Assembly: GCF_001050275.1 (NCBI RefSeq)
Contig: NZ_BBYA01000010.1
Span: 62,001-126,000, forward strand
Length of the DNA: 64,000 nucleotides
From: Leptolinea tardivitalis
GTDB taxonomy: Bacteria; Chloroflexota; Anaerolineae; Anaerolineales; Anaerolineaceae
Reading direction: 5' to 3'
Part shown: piece after piece, positions 35,328-43,525 of the stretch
Layout: each line of letters opens with the position of its first letter
Position numbering within the stretch: the stretch's first letter is position 1
The notes under the pieces: model-generated
The model's input: the letters and a program-made list of their open reading frames with translations, nothing else
What the model was told of the DNA's origin: nothing
The model's database searches: none
Program-made: the position numbers and the translations under genes

Positions 35328-36688
35328 ACGGCTGGCTGGATCGTTGGCGGCAAGATCACGTGCTGGGCCGCGTAGTCAAAAATTCAGGGTATTTGTTCAC
35401 CAGCAATGTGATCAGTGCCCTGTTAAGTATTCTGACCGCCAATCTGCTGGGGGTTCGTGTGTTTGGCGTCCTGGGGATTGTCATCAGTACCGTATCCAAT
35501 GTGAACCGGCTGCTATCATTCCGCATGGGTGATGTGGTCGTCAAATACATGAGTGACCACCTGGCAAAAGACGAGAAACAGGCTGCTGCAGCCGTTGTCA
35601 AGGCTTCCGCCTTAATCGAAGGAGTTACTTCTCTGCTGGCTTACGGCATTCTGGCTGCCCTGGCGCCGCTGGCTGCCCGTTACCTGGCGGATGATCCGAC
35701 TACTGTACCCCTTTTTCTGATCTATGGACTGTCCATTCTGTCCAACATCACCACCGAAACAGCCACCGGAATCTTGCAAATAGGTGGGCATTACCGCAGC
35801 CAGGCTATGATCAACTTCTTACAGAGTGTGGCCACTGCCGCCATCATCGTGGTTGCCTATTTCACAAAAACCGGATTGATGACTGTGATGCTGGCTTACC
35901 TGACCGGTAAAGTGATTCTTGGTCTGGCACCAATCTTATTAGCCATCTACTGGCTGCCGAAAATGCTCGGCGCTGACTGGTTCAAGGCGCCATTCAACCT
36001 GCTGCCGCCTAAATCAGAATTCCTAAAATTTTCACTAAGCACCAATTTCAGCAGTACGATCAATATGGTCGCCCGCGATAGCGAAGTGTTGTGGGTGGGA
36101 TATTTCTTCTCACCTCTGGAAGCCGGGTATTTCAAAACCGCCCTGGCCATCATCAACCTGGTGGTGATGCCCATCACACCATTCATCAGTACCACGTATC
36201 CTGAAATCACCCGTTGTGTAGCACAATTCAAATGGGACAACCTGCGCCGCCTGCTGCAAAGGGTCACCTTGATCGCCGCCGCCTGGACTGGTGCCGTAGC
36301 GTTTGGTCTGTTGCTATTTGGAAAACCGGTGCTCTTCCAGAATTGGCTCATTTTCGGGAAGACCATTCATATCTATCGCCCCGAATTCCTGCCTTCTTTC
36401 CCGGTTCTCATGATTTTGTTGATCGGTTTTGGCACGGCTAATATTCTGTTCTGGAACCGTCCTTTATTGCTGGCACTTGGCAGGGCAGAAGTTCCCCTGC
36501 GGGTTGGGTTCTGGGGGATGGTCGTAAAAGTTGCACTGGCATTTCTGCTTTTACCGGGCGCCGGTTATTTGACGGAAGCCTGGTTGTTGAGTGCGTATTT
36601 TGTCTTCACAGTTGGTATGATTATCGTGCAGGGTTTCCAGACGCTGCGCAAAGTAGAATCAGTCTCTCCCCTGCCAGCCAGTTCCTGA
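35324..36688 (+). CDS. Polysaccharide flippase (Wzx/MATE-like)
   Basis: 454 residues with 12-14 helices. The N-terminus VVKNSGYLFTSNVISALLSILTA and the LLGVRVFGVLGI segment are those of oligosaccharide flippases, which move lipid-linked glycans across the membrane. The start overlaps the epimerase stop as ATGA. No wzy or wzz homologue was recognised beside it. Confidence 0.85.
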   Translation: MNGWLDRWRQDHVLGRVVKNSGYLFTSNVISALLSILTANLLGVRVFGVLGIVISTVSNVNRLLSFRMGDVVVKYMSDHLAKDEKQAAAAVVKASALIEGVTSLLAYGILAALAPLAARYLADDPTTVPLFLIYGLSILSNITTETATGILQIGGHYRSQAMINFLQSVATAAIIVVAYFTKTGLMTVMLAYLTGKVILGLAPILLAIYWLPKMLGADWFKAPFNLLPPKSEFLKFSLSTNFSSTINMVARDSEVLWVGYFFSPLEAGYFKTALAIINLVVMPITPFISTTYPEITRCVAQFKWDNLRRLLQRVTLIAAAWTGAVAFGLLLFGKPVLFQNWLIFGKTIHIYRPEFLPSFPVLMILLIGFGTANILFWNRPLLLALGRAEVPLRVGFWGMVVKVALAFLLLPGAGYLTEAWLLSAYFVFTVGMIIVQGFQTLRKVESVSPLPASS

Positions 36689-36695
36689 TTTGACC

Positions 36696-37820
36696 ATGAA
36701 GATTGCCTGTATAACCCCTTCGGTGATTCCTTCCAATACAGCCAACAGCATCCAGGCCGTCAAGGCATCGCATGCCCTGGCATCTCTCGGGCATGAAGTT
36801 CGTGTATTCTTCCCGGGTGATAGTCAGGTAGTGTGGGATGATCTGGTTGATCTGTATGAGTTATCCTCTCGGTTTGACGTGACTTTCGTTGCATCCAACC
36901 CACGTTTAAAACGCTATGACTTCATCTGGAAAAGTGTACAACAGTCCCGGCACTGGCAGGCAGATCTGGTCTACACATGGCTGCCGCAGGCGGCCTGGCT
37001 GGCAGGAAAGAACGGCCTTCCCGCCGTGCTTGAACTGCACGACCGGTTAACCGGTTTTGCCGGCCCCCGTTTTTTTCGCTGGTTTCTGGGTTCAAAACAG
37101 AAAAAACGTGTACTGGTGATTACCCGTGCCCTTCAACAACGACTGGAAAAGCAGCTTCACGAATCCATTGACCCTGAGATCATCCGCATTGCGCCCAACG
37201 GGGTTGATCTGGAACGCTATCGCGACCTGCCGGATACAGCCATGGCTCGATCTATTCTCGATCTACCGGATAGATTCACCGCTGTCTATACCGGTCATTT
37301 TTATGCCGGGCGCGGAATGGATCTGCTGTTCGAGCTGGCCGGCCGCCTGCCGGATGTCACTTTCCTGTGGGTGGGAGGAAAACCCGAAGATACAGCCCGA
37401 TGGAAGACAAAAGTAGAGTCTGCCGGATTGAAGAATGTCATCCTCACCGGTTTCGTCCCCAAAATGCAACTTCCTCTGTATCAGGCTGCAGGCGACGTTT
37501 TGTTGATGCCCTACGAAAAAGCCATTGCCGGGAGCAGCGGAGGTAATTCCGCCGAGATTTGCAGCCCGATGAAAATGTTTGATTATCTGGCCACCGGCCG
37601 TGTCATTATGACCAGCGAACTGCCCGTGCTTCATGAAGTGTTGAATGTAAGCAACGCCATTTTTTGCCCTCCGGTAAATGTAGATTCCTGGGTGAAGACA
37701 ATACAAGAACTTCGGGCTGACCCTGAGGGTGCGGCCTTGCTTGCCAGACAGGCAAAACAAGATTCTATGCAGTATTCCTGGAAAAACCGGGCCAGACTGG
37801 CATTGGAAGGAATGGACTGA
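36696..37820 (+). CDS. Glycosyltransferase family 4
   Basis: 374 residues, GT-B fold. N-domain starts MKIACITPSVIPSNTANSIQAVKASHAL; the C-domain has IAPNGVDLERYRDL, FTAVYTGHFYAGRGMDLL and the sugar-nucleotide block with E-x-x-S-x-x-K-like (GGNSAEICSPMKMFDYLATG). ATG at 36696 is used rather than a TTG six bases upstream. Probably adds one sugar in building the repeat unit. Confidence 0.88.
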   Translation: MKIACITPSVIPSNTANSIQAVKASHALASLGHEVRVFFPGDSQVVWDDLVDLYELSSRFDVTFVASNPRLKRYDFIWKSVQQSRHWQADLVYTWLPQAAWLAGKNGLPAVLELHDRLTGFAGPRFFRWFLGSKQKKRVLVITRALQQRLEKQLHESIDPEIIRIAPNGVDLERYRDLPDTAMARSILDLPDRFTAVYTGHFYAGRGMDLLFELAGRLPDVTFLWVGGKPEDTARWKTKVESAGLKNVILTGFVPKMQLPLYQAAGDVLLMPYEKAIAGSSGGNSAEICSPMKMFDYLATGRVIMTSELPVLHEVLNVSNAIFCPPVNVDSWVKTIQELRADPEGAALLARQAKQDSMQYSWKNRARLALEGMD

Positions 37821-37828
37821 TCCATCAT

Positions 37829-39358
37829 ATGAAACAGAATCAATTATTAAAATTTGCTCTTATCTCTATTTTGGCGGGTGTTCTATTTGGCATCCTCGTT
37901 GCCCTGGTTTCTCCGGGTCCATTTATTAACAGTTTCTGGGGTTCTGCCCTCATTGCGGCATGTTCGGTATTTGGACTTCTCTCAGCCTGGAAATGGGCAG
38001 GAAGCACCCGAACATTGGCCTGGATAATGTCACTGGCGTATCTGTTGCGTATGCTTGTAGGGATTGGGATGTACACCTTGCTCCCCACCTTCGGATATGA
38101 CGAACCTACTCAGAATGCCGGGTATGTTTTTTATGATGCCGCACAGCGCGACCGACAATCATGGGAACTATCGCAGGCGCATCAAGTGATGGAAGCTGCT
38201 ACAGGGAAAGAATATGTGACAGACCAGTACGGCGGTCTGCTGGCATTCAGCGCGGCCGTGTATTCTGTGTTCAGTTCAGATGCTCACCGCCCGCTGTTCA
38301 TCGTTCTTTTCACTGCTTTCGCCGGCAGCATTGGCATTCCTTTCTTGTTTCTGGCATTGCGTAAACGTTTCGGGGATGCCCCAGCTTTGCTATCAGCCTG
38401 GATATTTGCCCTTTACCCCAGCAGTATTTTGCTGGGTGCCTCGCAAATGCGCGAACCCTTTATCCTGGGATTGGCGGCCATTGCCTTTTGGGCGGCAGCT
38501 ATGTGGAAATCGGCTGACCGGAAAAATGTTATCGCCGTCCTCATTGTCAGTCTGGGTGCCATGGCCTGGTTTTCCAGCCGGGTGGCACTTCCGATCATCG
38601 GAGTACTGGCTGTCTGGTTCTGGCTGGAGCATTATGTGGATGCACTTCCCGAAAAATGGCAGAAGATTTCCTGGGTCATTTTGATTGGAGCGGCGCTGGT
38701 ATTTGCCGTTTACGGATGGCGTTGGGTGGCCAGTACTTCCGTGTTTGATACCCGCATGACCGAATACAACAGTGGACGCATCCAGAAAGCCATTGAAGAA
38801 CTGGGGGTTGACCTGCGTATCCCCTTTATTGTTGGCTACGGTTTGACACAACCAGTCTTGCCCGCCGCCCTTACAGACCCGGCTTTGCCTATCTGGCGGG
38901 TGACCAGCAGCCTGCTGGCCGCCGGATGGTATGCCCTGGCTCCATTCATAGTCTACGCCTTGATCGCTCTCTGGCGTGAAAAAGACCCGATCCGCCGCCG
39001 TCTGCTGGCCTGGTCAACCCTGGCCTGTGTTGTGTGGGTGGTCATTTCATCCGCCCGGGCGGGTGGTGACCAGTGGGACAATCCGCGCTACCGCACCATC
39101 TTCCTCCCCTGGCTGGCGTTGATCGCGGCCTGGGGTTGGAACTTCGCCCGCCGCAACAAAGACGCCTGGCTGGGACGAATTCTCGTAGTGGAAGGGATCT
39201 TCCTGGTCTTTTTCATCTCATGGTATTTAAGCCGTTATTACAACCTCCTGAGCCGGATGCCATTCAACACAATGCTTTTGGTGATCATTCTCCTCTCGCT
39301 GGGTGTGTTAATCGGTGGCGCAGTGTGGGATTGGGTCAAGCGAAAACAAAAAGCCTGA
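37829..39358 (+). CDS. GT39-like polytopic glycosyltransferase
   Basis: 509 residues with about 11-12 helices. The first outer loop has GYDEPTQNAGYVFYDAA (acidic pair near residue 91), followed by ADQYGG-like VTDQYGGLLAFSAAVY and FALYPSSILLGASQMREPF, a pattern seen in bacterial dolichyl-phosphate-mannose-type transferases. It would use a polyprenyl-phosphate sugar outside the membrane. Last gene of the long train, nine bases before a strong terminator. Confidence 0.75.
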   Translation: MKQNQLLKFALISILAGVLFGILVALVSPGPFINSFWGSALIAACSVFGLLSAWKWAGSTRTLAWIMSLAYLLRMLVGIGMYTLLPTFGYDEPTQNAGYVFYDAAQRDRQSWELSQAHQVMEAATGKEYVTDQYGGLLAFSAAVYSVFSSDAHRPLFIVLFTAFAGSIGIPFLFLALRKRFGDAPALLSAWIFALYPSSILLGASQMREPFILGLAAIAFWAAAMWKSADRKNVIAVLIVSLGAMAWFSSRVALPIIGVLAVWFWLEHYVDALPEKWQKISWVILIGAALVFAVYGWRWVASTSVFDTRMTEYNSGRIQKAIEELGVDLRIPFIVGYGLTQPVLPAALTDPALPIWRVTSSLLAAGWYALAPFIVYALIALWREKDPIRRRLLAWSTLACVVWVVISSARAGGDQWDNPRYRTIFLPWLALIAAWGWNFARRNKDAWLGRILVVEGIFLVFFISWYLSRYYNLLSRMPFNTMLLVIILLSLGVLIGGAVWDWVKRKQKA

Positions 39359-39366
39359 GCAGTATT

Positions 39367-39394
39367 GAGCGGTCGGTTGACCGCTCTTTTTTTT
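39367..39394 (+). terminator. Strong intrinsic terminator ending the 29-39 kb gene train
   Basis: GAGCGGTC/GACCGCTC, eight pairs, four-base loop, eight T residues. Confidence 0.9.
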
Positions 39395-39469
39395 GAATAT
39401 CGAACGCCATATGGTATACCTTTGCCTCGAATGAACAGACAGTGGTGATGATAAAATACCCATCTATCT

Positions 39470-41311
39470 ATGAAACAATTCGCAAAGCATCATTCAATAC
39501 CCATCGTGGCAGCCGGTGCCGGGTTGCTGCTCTTTCTGGGGCAGGCGCTGGTCTATATTCACCAGCTTCCTTCCACATTGGATGAAGGTAATTATCTTTA
39601 TAAGGGTTTACTTTTCGTTACCGGGGTATTTCAACCGTTCCAACCATACGGGGTTTGGACGAACAAGATGCCCTTTGCCTTCCTTATTCCCGGCCTTGCC
39701 CAGGCAGTGTTTGGACCCGGGTTACTAACCGGCCGGATATTTGCTATCTTCCTCGGATTGATCACATTAATATCACTATGGTGGTTTGTTCGGCGGGAAG
39801 CCGGTGCATGGTGGGCAGCCGCAGCCGTTGCGGTGATCGCCATTAATCCGGGTGTGGTGCGCATGTATGCTCAGGCACTGTCAGAAGGTGTGGTGAGCTG
39901 CCTGTTAATGACAGCCATTGCGATTGGTGTAGGACGGGATCGCAAAATCTGGCAATTGATGACCTCCGGCCTGATTTTTGCTGCCAGCATTCTCACCCGT
40001 GAAAACATGCTCCCGGTATTTGGTTTCTATCTGATTTATATCATCATTGAACACGGCTGGAAAAAGGCTCTGCTGACAGCTGTCCCCGGCACAATCTTGC
40101 TGGTGTTAGTGCACATCCTCTACTGGCCAACCATTATGACGGTCATCTGGTCTTCCTGGATACCCCGTCAACTCACCCAACTTTTTCCCCAGCTTCCAGC
40201 CGCAACAGCCATCTGGGATCCAAACATCAATCTGGCCTCACGCATTTATTCCTTCTGGCAGGGAATACGCTTTCACTTTGCCATGATGTTCGGTCTGATC
40301 GTTCTGCTCCTCCTCTGGCCGGATGGCTCGGGCTGGCGGAAGACGTCCAGCTTTCGAACCGTGGTATTTCTGGCCGTAACCACCGTACTGATGGTCGCTG
40401 CCCACATGTATGCCGCCCTCTGGAAGGACTATTGCGTCTTTTGTTTCGGCCTGTACCTGAACTTTTTCAGCATTATCGGCGTAGCAATGGTAGCTGTATC
40501 TGCGCCATTTCTTCGGTTGAAAACATCCTGGTGGCAGCAGGCCCTTATCATCCTGCTTATTCTGTTCACCGGCACGGGCATCAGCTATGGCGCCTATCAG
40601 GAACTTGACGATACCCTGATGAGGTTGAGTATCCCGCGCATCAAGAATATGCAATTCCAGCCGGGTTCCACGGAACTCTGGCGGGCTTTGTCCAATAAAT
40701 TTGGATATTCCTACGACCAGCTTTCGCAAATCATTCCGACGGTGGCCGGTTTTGTTGTAACGGTTCTTTTCCTTCTGTTGACAGCAGCCGCCTTCCAATT
40801 CTGGAGAAAGAACCGCCCGAACATCTCATGGGGCGCATTCACCCTGCTTTCGTTCTTCCTTCTGGGGCTGTTGCTCAGTCCAACGGTTGTATTCGGGAAT
40901 CCACCCGAACCGGATTGCGGCGGTGACGTCATCGCCACCACCGAGGCAGCCGGCCGGCATCTGGCATCGCTGGTACCACCTGGCTCCAAAATCTACTGGG
41001 AAGGCGGATTATCGCCCGCCCCGCTTTTGTACATGAAAGACATCAACATTTACGGTCCGCAATTAAATGACGGGTATGCCTTTCGGCGCGGCGGTAATGC
41101 AGATGACCTGTTTCGCTATGGCTACTGGAATGAAGAACTCCAGAAAAAATGGTTGAATGAAGCGGATTACCTGTTTATCGTCGATTACGCCTATAAACAA
41201 GATTACAATACCGTGTTAGACTCGGAACACTTTGAAGAATTGCCGATGACGGAGTATATCGCCACCTGCCGAAGCAATTCCCGAATCCATACGTTCAAGC
41301 GAATTAAATGA
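39470..41311 (+). CDS. GT39-family-like membrane glycosyltransferase
   Basis: 613 residues, about 11 helices. LDEGNYLYKG (acidic pair about residues 36-37) is the catalytic-loop signature of GT39/ArnT-type enzymes. The C-terminal 130 residues form an outer domain with PEPDCGGDVIATTEAAGRHL and YWEGGLSPAPLLYMKD. TAAAAT lies 12 bases ahead of ATG, so the leader would be very short, and no Shine-Dalgarno is seen. Overlaps the GT2 gene downstream (ATGA). Confidence 0.8.
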   Translation: MKQFAKHHSIPIVAAGAGLLLFLGQALVYIHQLPSTLDEGNYLYKGLLFVTGVFQPFQPYGVWTNKMPFAFLIPGLAQAVFGPGLLTGRIFAIFLGLITLISLWWFVRREAGAWWAAAAVAVIAINPGVVRMYAQALSEGVVSCLLMTAIAIGVGRDRKIWQLMTSGLIFAASILTRENMLPVFGFYLIYIIIEHGWKKALLTAVPGTILLVLVHILYWPTIMTVIWSSWIPRQLTQLFPQLPAATAIWDPNINLASRIYSFWQGIRFHFAMMFGLIVLLLLWPDGSGWRKTSSFRTVVFLAVTTVLMVAAHMYAALWKDYCVFCFGLYLNFFSIIGVAMVAVSAPFLRLKTSWWQQALIILLILFTGTGISYGAYQELDDTLMRLSIPRIKNMQFQPGSTELWRALSNKFGYSYDQLSQIIPTVAGFVVTVLFLLLTAAAFQFWRKNRPNISWGAFTLLSFFLLGLLLSPTVVFGNPPEPDCGGDVIATTEAAGRHLASLVPPGSKIYWEGGLSPAPLLYMKDINIYGPQLNDGYAFRRGGNADDLFRYGYWNEELQKKWLNEADYLFIVDYAYKQDYNTVLDSEHFEELPMTEYIATCRSNSRIHTFKRIK

Positions 41312-42294
41312 AAATATCTGTAATTGTTCCTGTTTATAACGAAGAAGAAAATCTGCCGGTACTTAAAACCGTTCTCGATGACGTAATGAAATCTAATCAT
41401 TACGATTGGGAAGCGGTTCTGGTGGATGACGGCAGTAAAGACGGCAGCGCCGGCATTCTGGAATCATTCGTTACAGCAGATCCTGATCATTACCGCTGTG
41501 TGCTCCTGCGCCGCAACTTCGGTCAGACTGCCGCCATTGCCGCAGGAATTGACCATTCTGCTGGAGAGTTGATCGTGTTGTGCGATGCCGACATGCAAAA
41601 TGATCCCCGGGATATTCCTGCCATGATTGAGAAAATTGACCAGGGCTATGATGTGGTCAGCGGGTGGCGGCGTGACCGCAAGGATACCTTTATCACCCGC
41701 ACACTTCCTTCACACATTGCCAATGGACTGATCAGCTGGGTGACCGGAGTTCCGTTGCACGATTACGGCTGCACCCTCAAAGCCTATAAACGCGAGGTGA
41801 TCACCGGTTTCCGCCTGTATGGCGAAATGCACCGCTTTATCCCTGTGTATGCCAACTCTGTCGGTGCGCGCATTGCAGAAATGGAAGTTCACCATCACCC
41901 GCGTTTACATGGTAAAGCGAATTACGGCTTGGAACGGACGCTGAAGGTGATTCTCGATCTGGTGACAGTCAAGTTCCTGACCAGCTACGCCAACAAACCC
42001 ATCTATCTGTTTGGTGGTTCTGGTTTTGGGATGCTGGGATTAAGTGCGATTTCATTGTTATATATCATCATACGAAAAGTACAGTTTAACGAATCGTTGG
42101 TGCGATCACCTTTGCTGCTTCTCAGTGTCATGCTGTTTATTTTGGGAATGCAATCCATTCTGCTTGGTTTGATCGCTGAACTGTTGGCCCGCACATACCA
42201 TGAATCTCAGGCAAAACCGACCTATACCGTGCGGACTTTTCTGAACGGTTCATCAAACAACCATAATTCCTACAGTTTGCATCCGGGCGACTGA
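41308..42294 (+). CDS. GT2 polyprenyl-phosphate glycosyltransferase (DPM1/ArnC-like)
   Basis: 328 residues. GT-A domain: VIVPVYNEEENLPVL, EAVLVDDGSKDGSAG, LCDADMQNDPRDIPAM (DxD-type), and two C-terminal helices (about 235-255 and 268-292), as in enzymes that load a sugar onto undecaprenyl phosphate. It would supply the donor used by the GT39-type transferases next to it. Overlaps both neighbours (ATGA, TGATG). Confidence 0.9.
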   Translation: MKISVIVPVYNEEENLPVLKTVLDDVMKSNHYDWEAVLVDDGSKDGSAGILESFVTADPDHYRCVLLRRNFGQTAAIAAGIDHSAGELIVLCDADMQNDPRDIPAMIEKIDQGYDVVSGWRRDRKDTFITRTLPSHIANGLISWVTGVPLHDYGCTLKAYKREVITGFRLYGEMHRFIPVYANSVGARIAEMEVHHHPRLHGKANYGLERTLKVILDLVTVKFLTSYANKPIYLFGGSGFGMLGLSAISLLYIIIRKVQFNESLVRSPLLLLSVMLFILGMQSILLGLIAELLARTYHESQAKPTYTVRTFLNGSSNNHNSYSLHPGD

Positions 42295-43424
42295 TGCGCA
42301 TCCTCGTCCTCTGCCATGAATACCCGCCCATCGGCGGTGGCGGCGGCCGGGTTGCCCAGGATATCTGCACCGGGTTGGCCGTCCGGGGGCATGATGTACG
42401 ACTGGTGACAGCCGCTTTTGGCAGCCTGCCGGCGGAAGAGGTGCAAAACGGTGTGACGATTTACCGGCTGAAATCCGGCCGGAAACAGGAATTCCGCGCG
42501 CCTCTAGGTGCTATGGCCGGTTACCTGCTGGCCGGGCTGCCTTTCTGTCTTAACTTAATCCGCCGGTGGCGTCCTGACGTGATCCATGTGCATTTTGCTG
42601 TGCCAGCCGGGGCACTCGGGTTGGCATTGAAAATTCTTACCGGAGTGCCATATGTGATCACCGCCCATCTGGGAGACGTGCCGGGCGGAGTACCGGAAAA
42701 GACCGGTAAATGGTTCCAATTTATTTATCCCTTGACACCCCCCATCTGGCGAAAGGCGGCCGCCGTGTGCGCCGTCAGCAGTTTCACCAGTCATCTGGCG
42801 GAAGAAGCCTATCCCGGTATATCGCCTGTGGTCATTCCCAACGGGGTGGATACACATGACTACGATCCGGGTGAAATAACCGTAAATGATCCGCCGCAGG
42901 TTGTTTTTGCCGGTCGCTTTGTGCCGCAGAAGAACCCCCTGCAGGTGGTTTACGCGTTGAATGAGGTGAAAGACCTGCCGTGGACGTGTGTGATGGCAGG
43001 CGACGGCGCCCTGAAACCCGATGTGGAAGCACTGGTCAATTCACTCGGCCTGCGCAGCCGGTTTACCTTTCCCGGCTGGTTGACACCCACAGGTGTGAAA
43101 GACTGGTTTGCAAAAAGCGATATCCTTTTTCTGCCGTCGCTCTCTGAAGGACTGCCAGTGGTGGGCGTGCAGGGTATGGCCATGGGACTGGCTTTACTGC
43201 TCAGCCGTGCCGGGGGCAACCCTGACCTGGTAAATGCCCCGTCCAACGGGTATCTCTTTGACCCTGATGATACGGCCGGGTTTTCCTCCGCCCTGCGGGG
43301 CTGGCTGACTGATCGCGAAGTCCTGCAGCACACGCGTCTGGCCAGCCGGGAAGCAGCTGAAATCTTTTCGCTGGAACGCATTGTGGCAAAGTACGAAAAT
43401 GTGCTGATGAACGCTTCAAAGTAA
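42294..43424 (+). CDS. Glycosyltransferase family 4
   Basis: 376 residues. MRILVLCHEYPPIGGGGGRVAQDI is the classic GT4 start; VIPNGVDTHDYDPG, VVFAGRFVPQKNPLQVVYAL and FLPSLSEGLPVVGVQGMAMGL (E-x7-E region) are the C-domain blocks. It ends the GT39-GT2-GT4 group; no hairpin terminator is seen in the 100 bases that follow. Confidence 0.9.
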   Translation: MRILVLCHEYPPIGGGGGRVAQDICTGLAVRGHDVRLVTAAFGSLPAEEVQNGVTIYRLKSGRKQEFRAPLGAMAGYLLAGLPFCLNLIRRWRPDVIHVHFAVPAGALGLALKILTGVPYVITAHLGDVPGGVPEKTGKWFQFIYPLTPPIWRKAAAVCAVSSFTSHLAEEAYPGISPVVIPNGVDTHDYDPGEITVNDPPQVVFAGRFVPQKNPLQVVYALNEVKDLPWTCVMAGDGALKPDVEALVNSLGLRSRFTFPGWLTPTGVKDWFAKSDILFLPSLSEGLPVVGVQGMAMGLALLLSRAGGNPDLVNAPSNGYLFDPDDTAGFSSALRGWLTDREVLQHTRLASREAAEIFSLERIVAKYENVLMNASK

Positions 43425-43525
43425 GTATAACTTTTTTGGTTTTGTTTACTTTTTAAAATTCATGTGCTATTCTAAAATAATTCAGGGGCTAATTTTTCCT
43501 GCAGGAGGCAAGTTCAGGAAAGCAT

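Noticed and set aside
40238-40798. 186-codon minus-strand frame
   Set aside because: Shadow of the GT39-like gene; composition is rich in Gln/His/Arg and has no family features.
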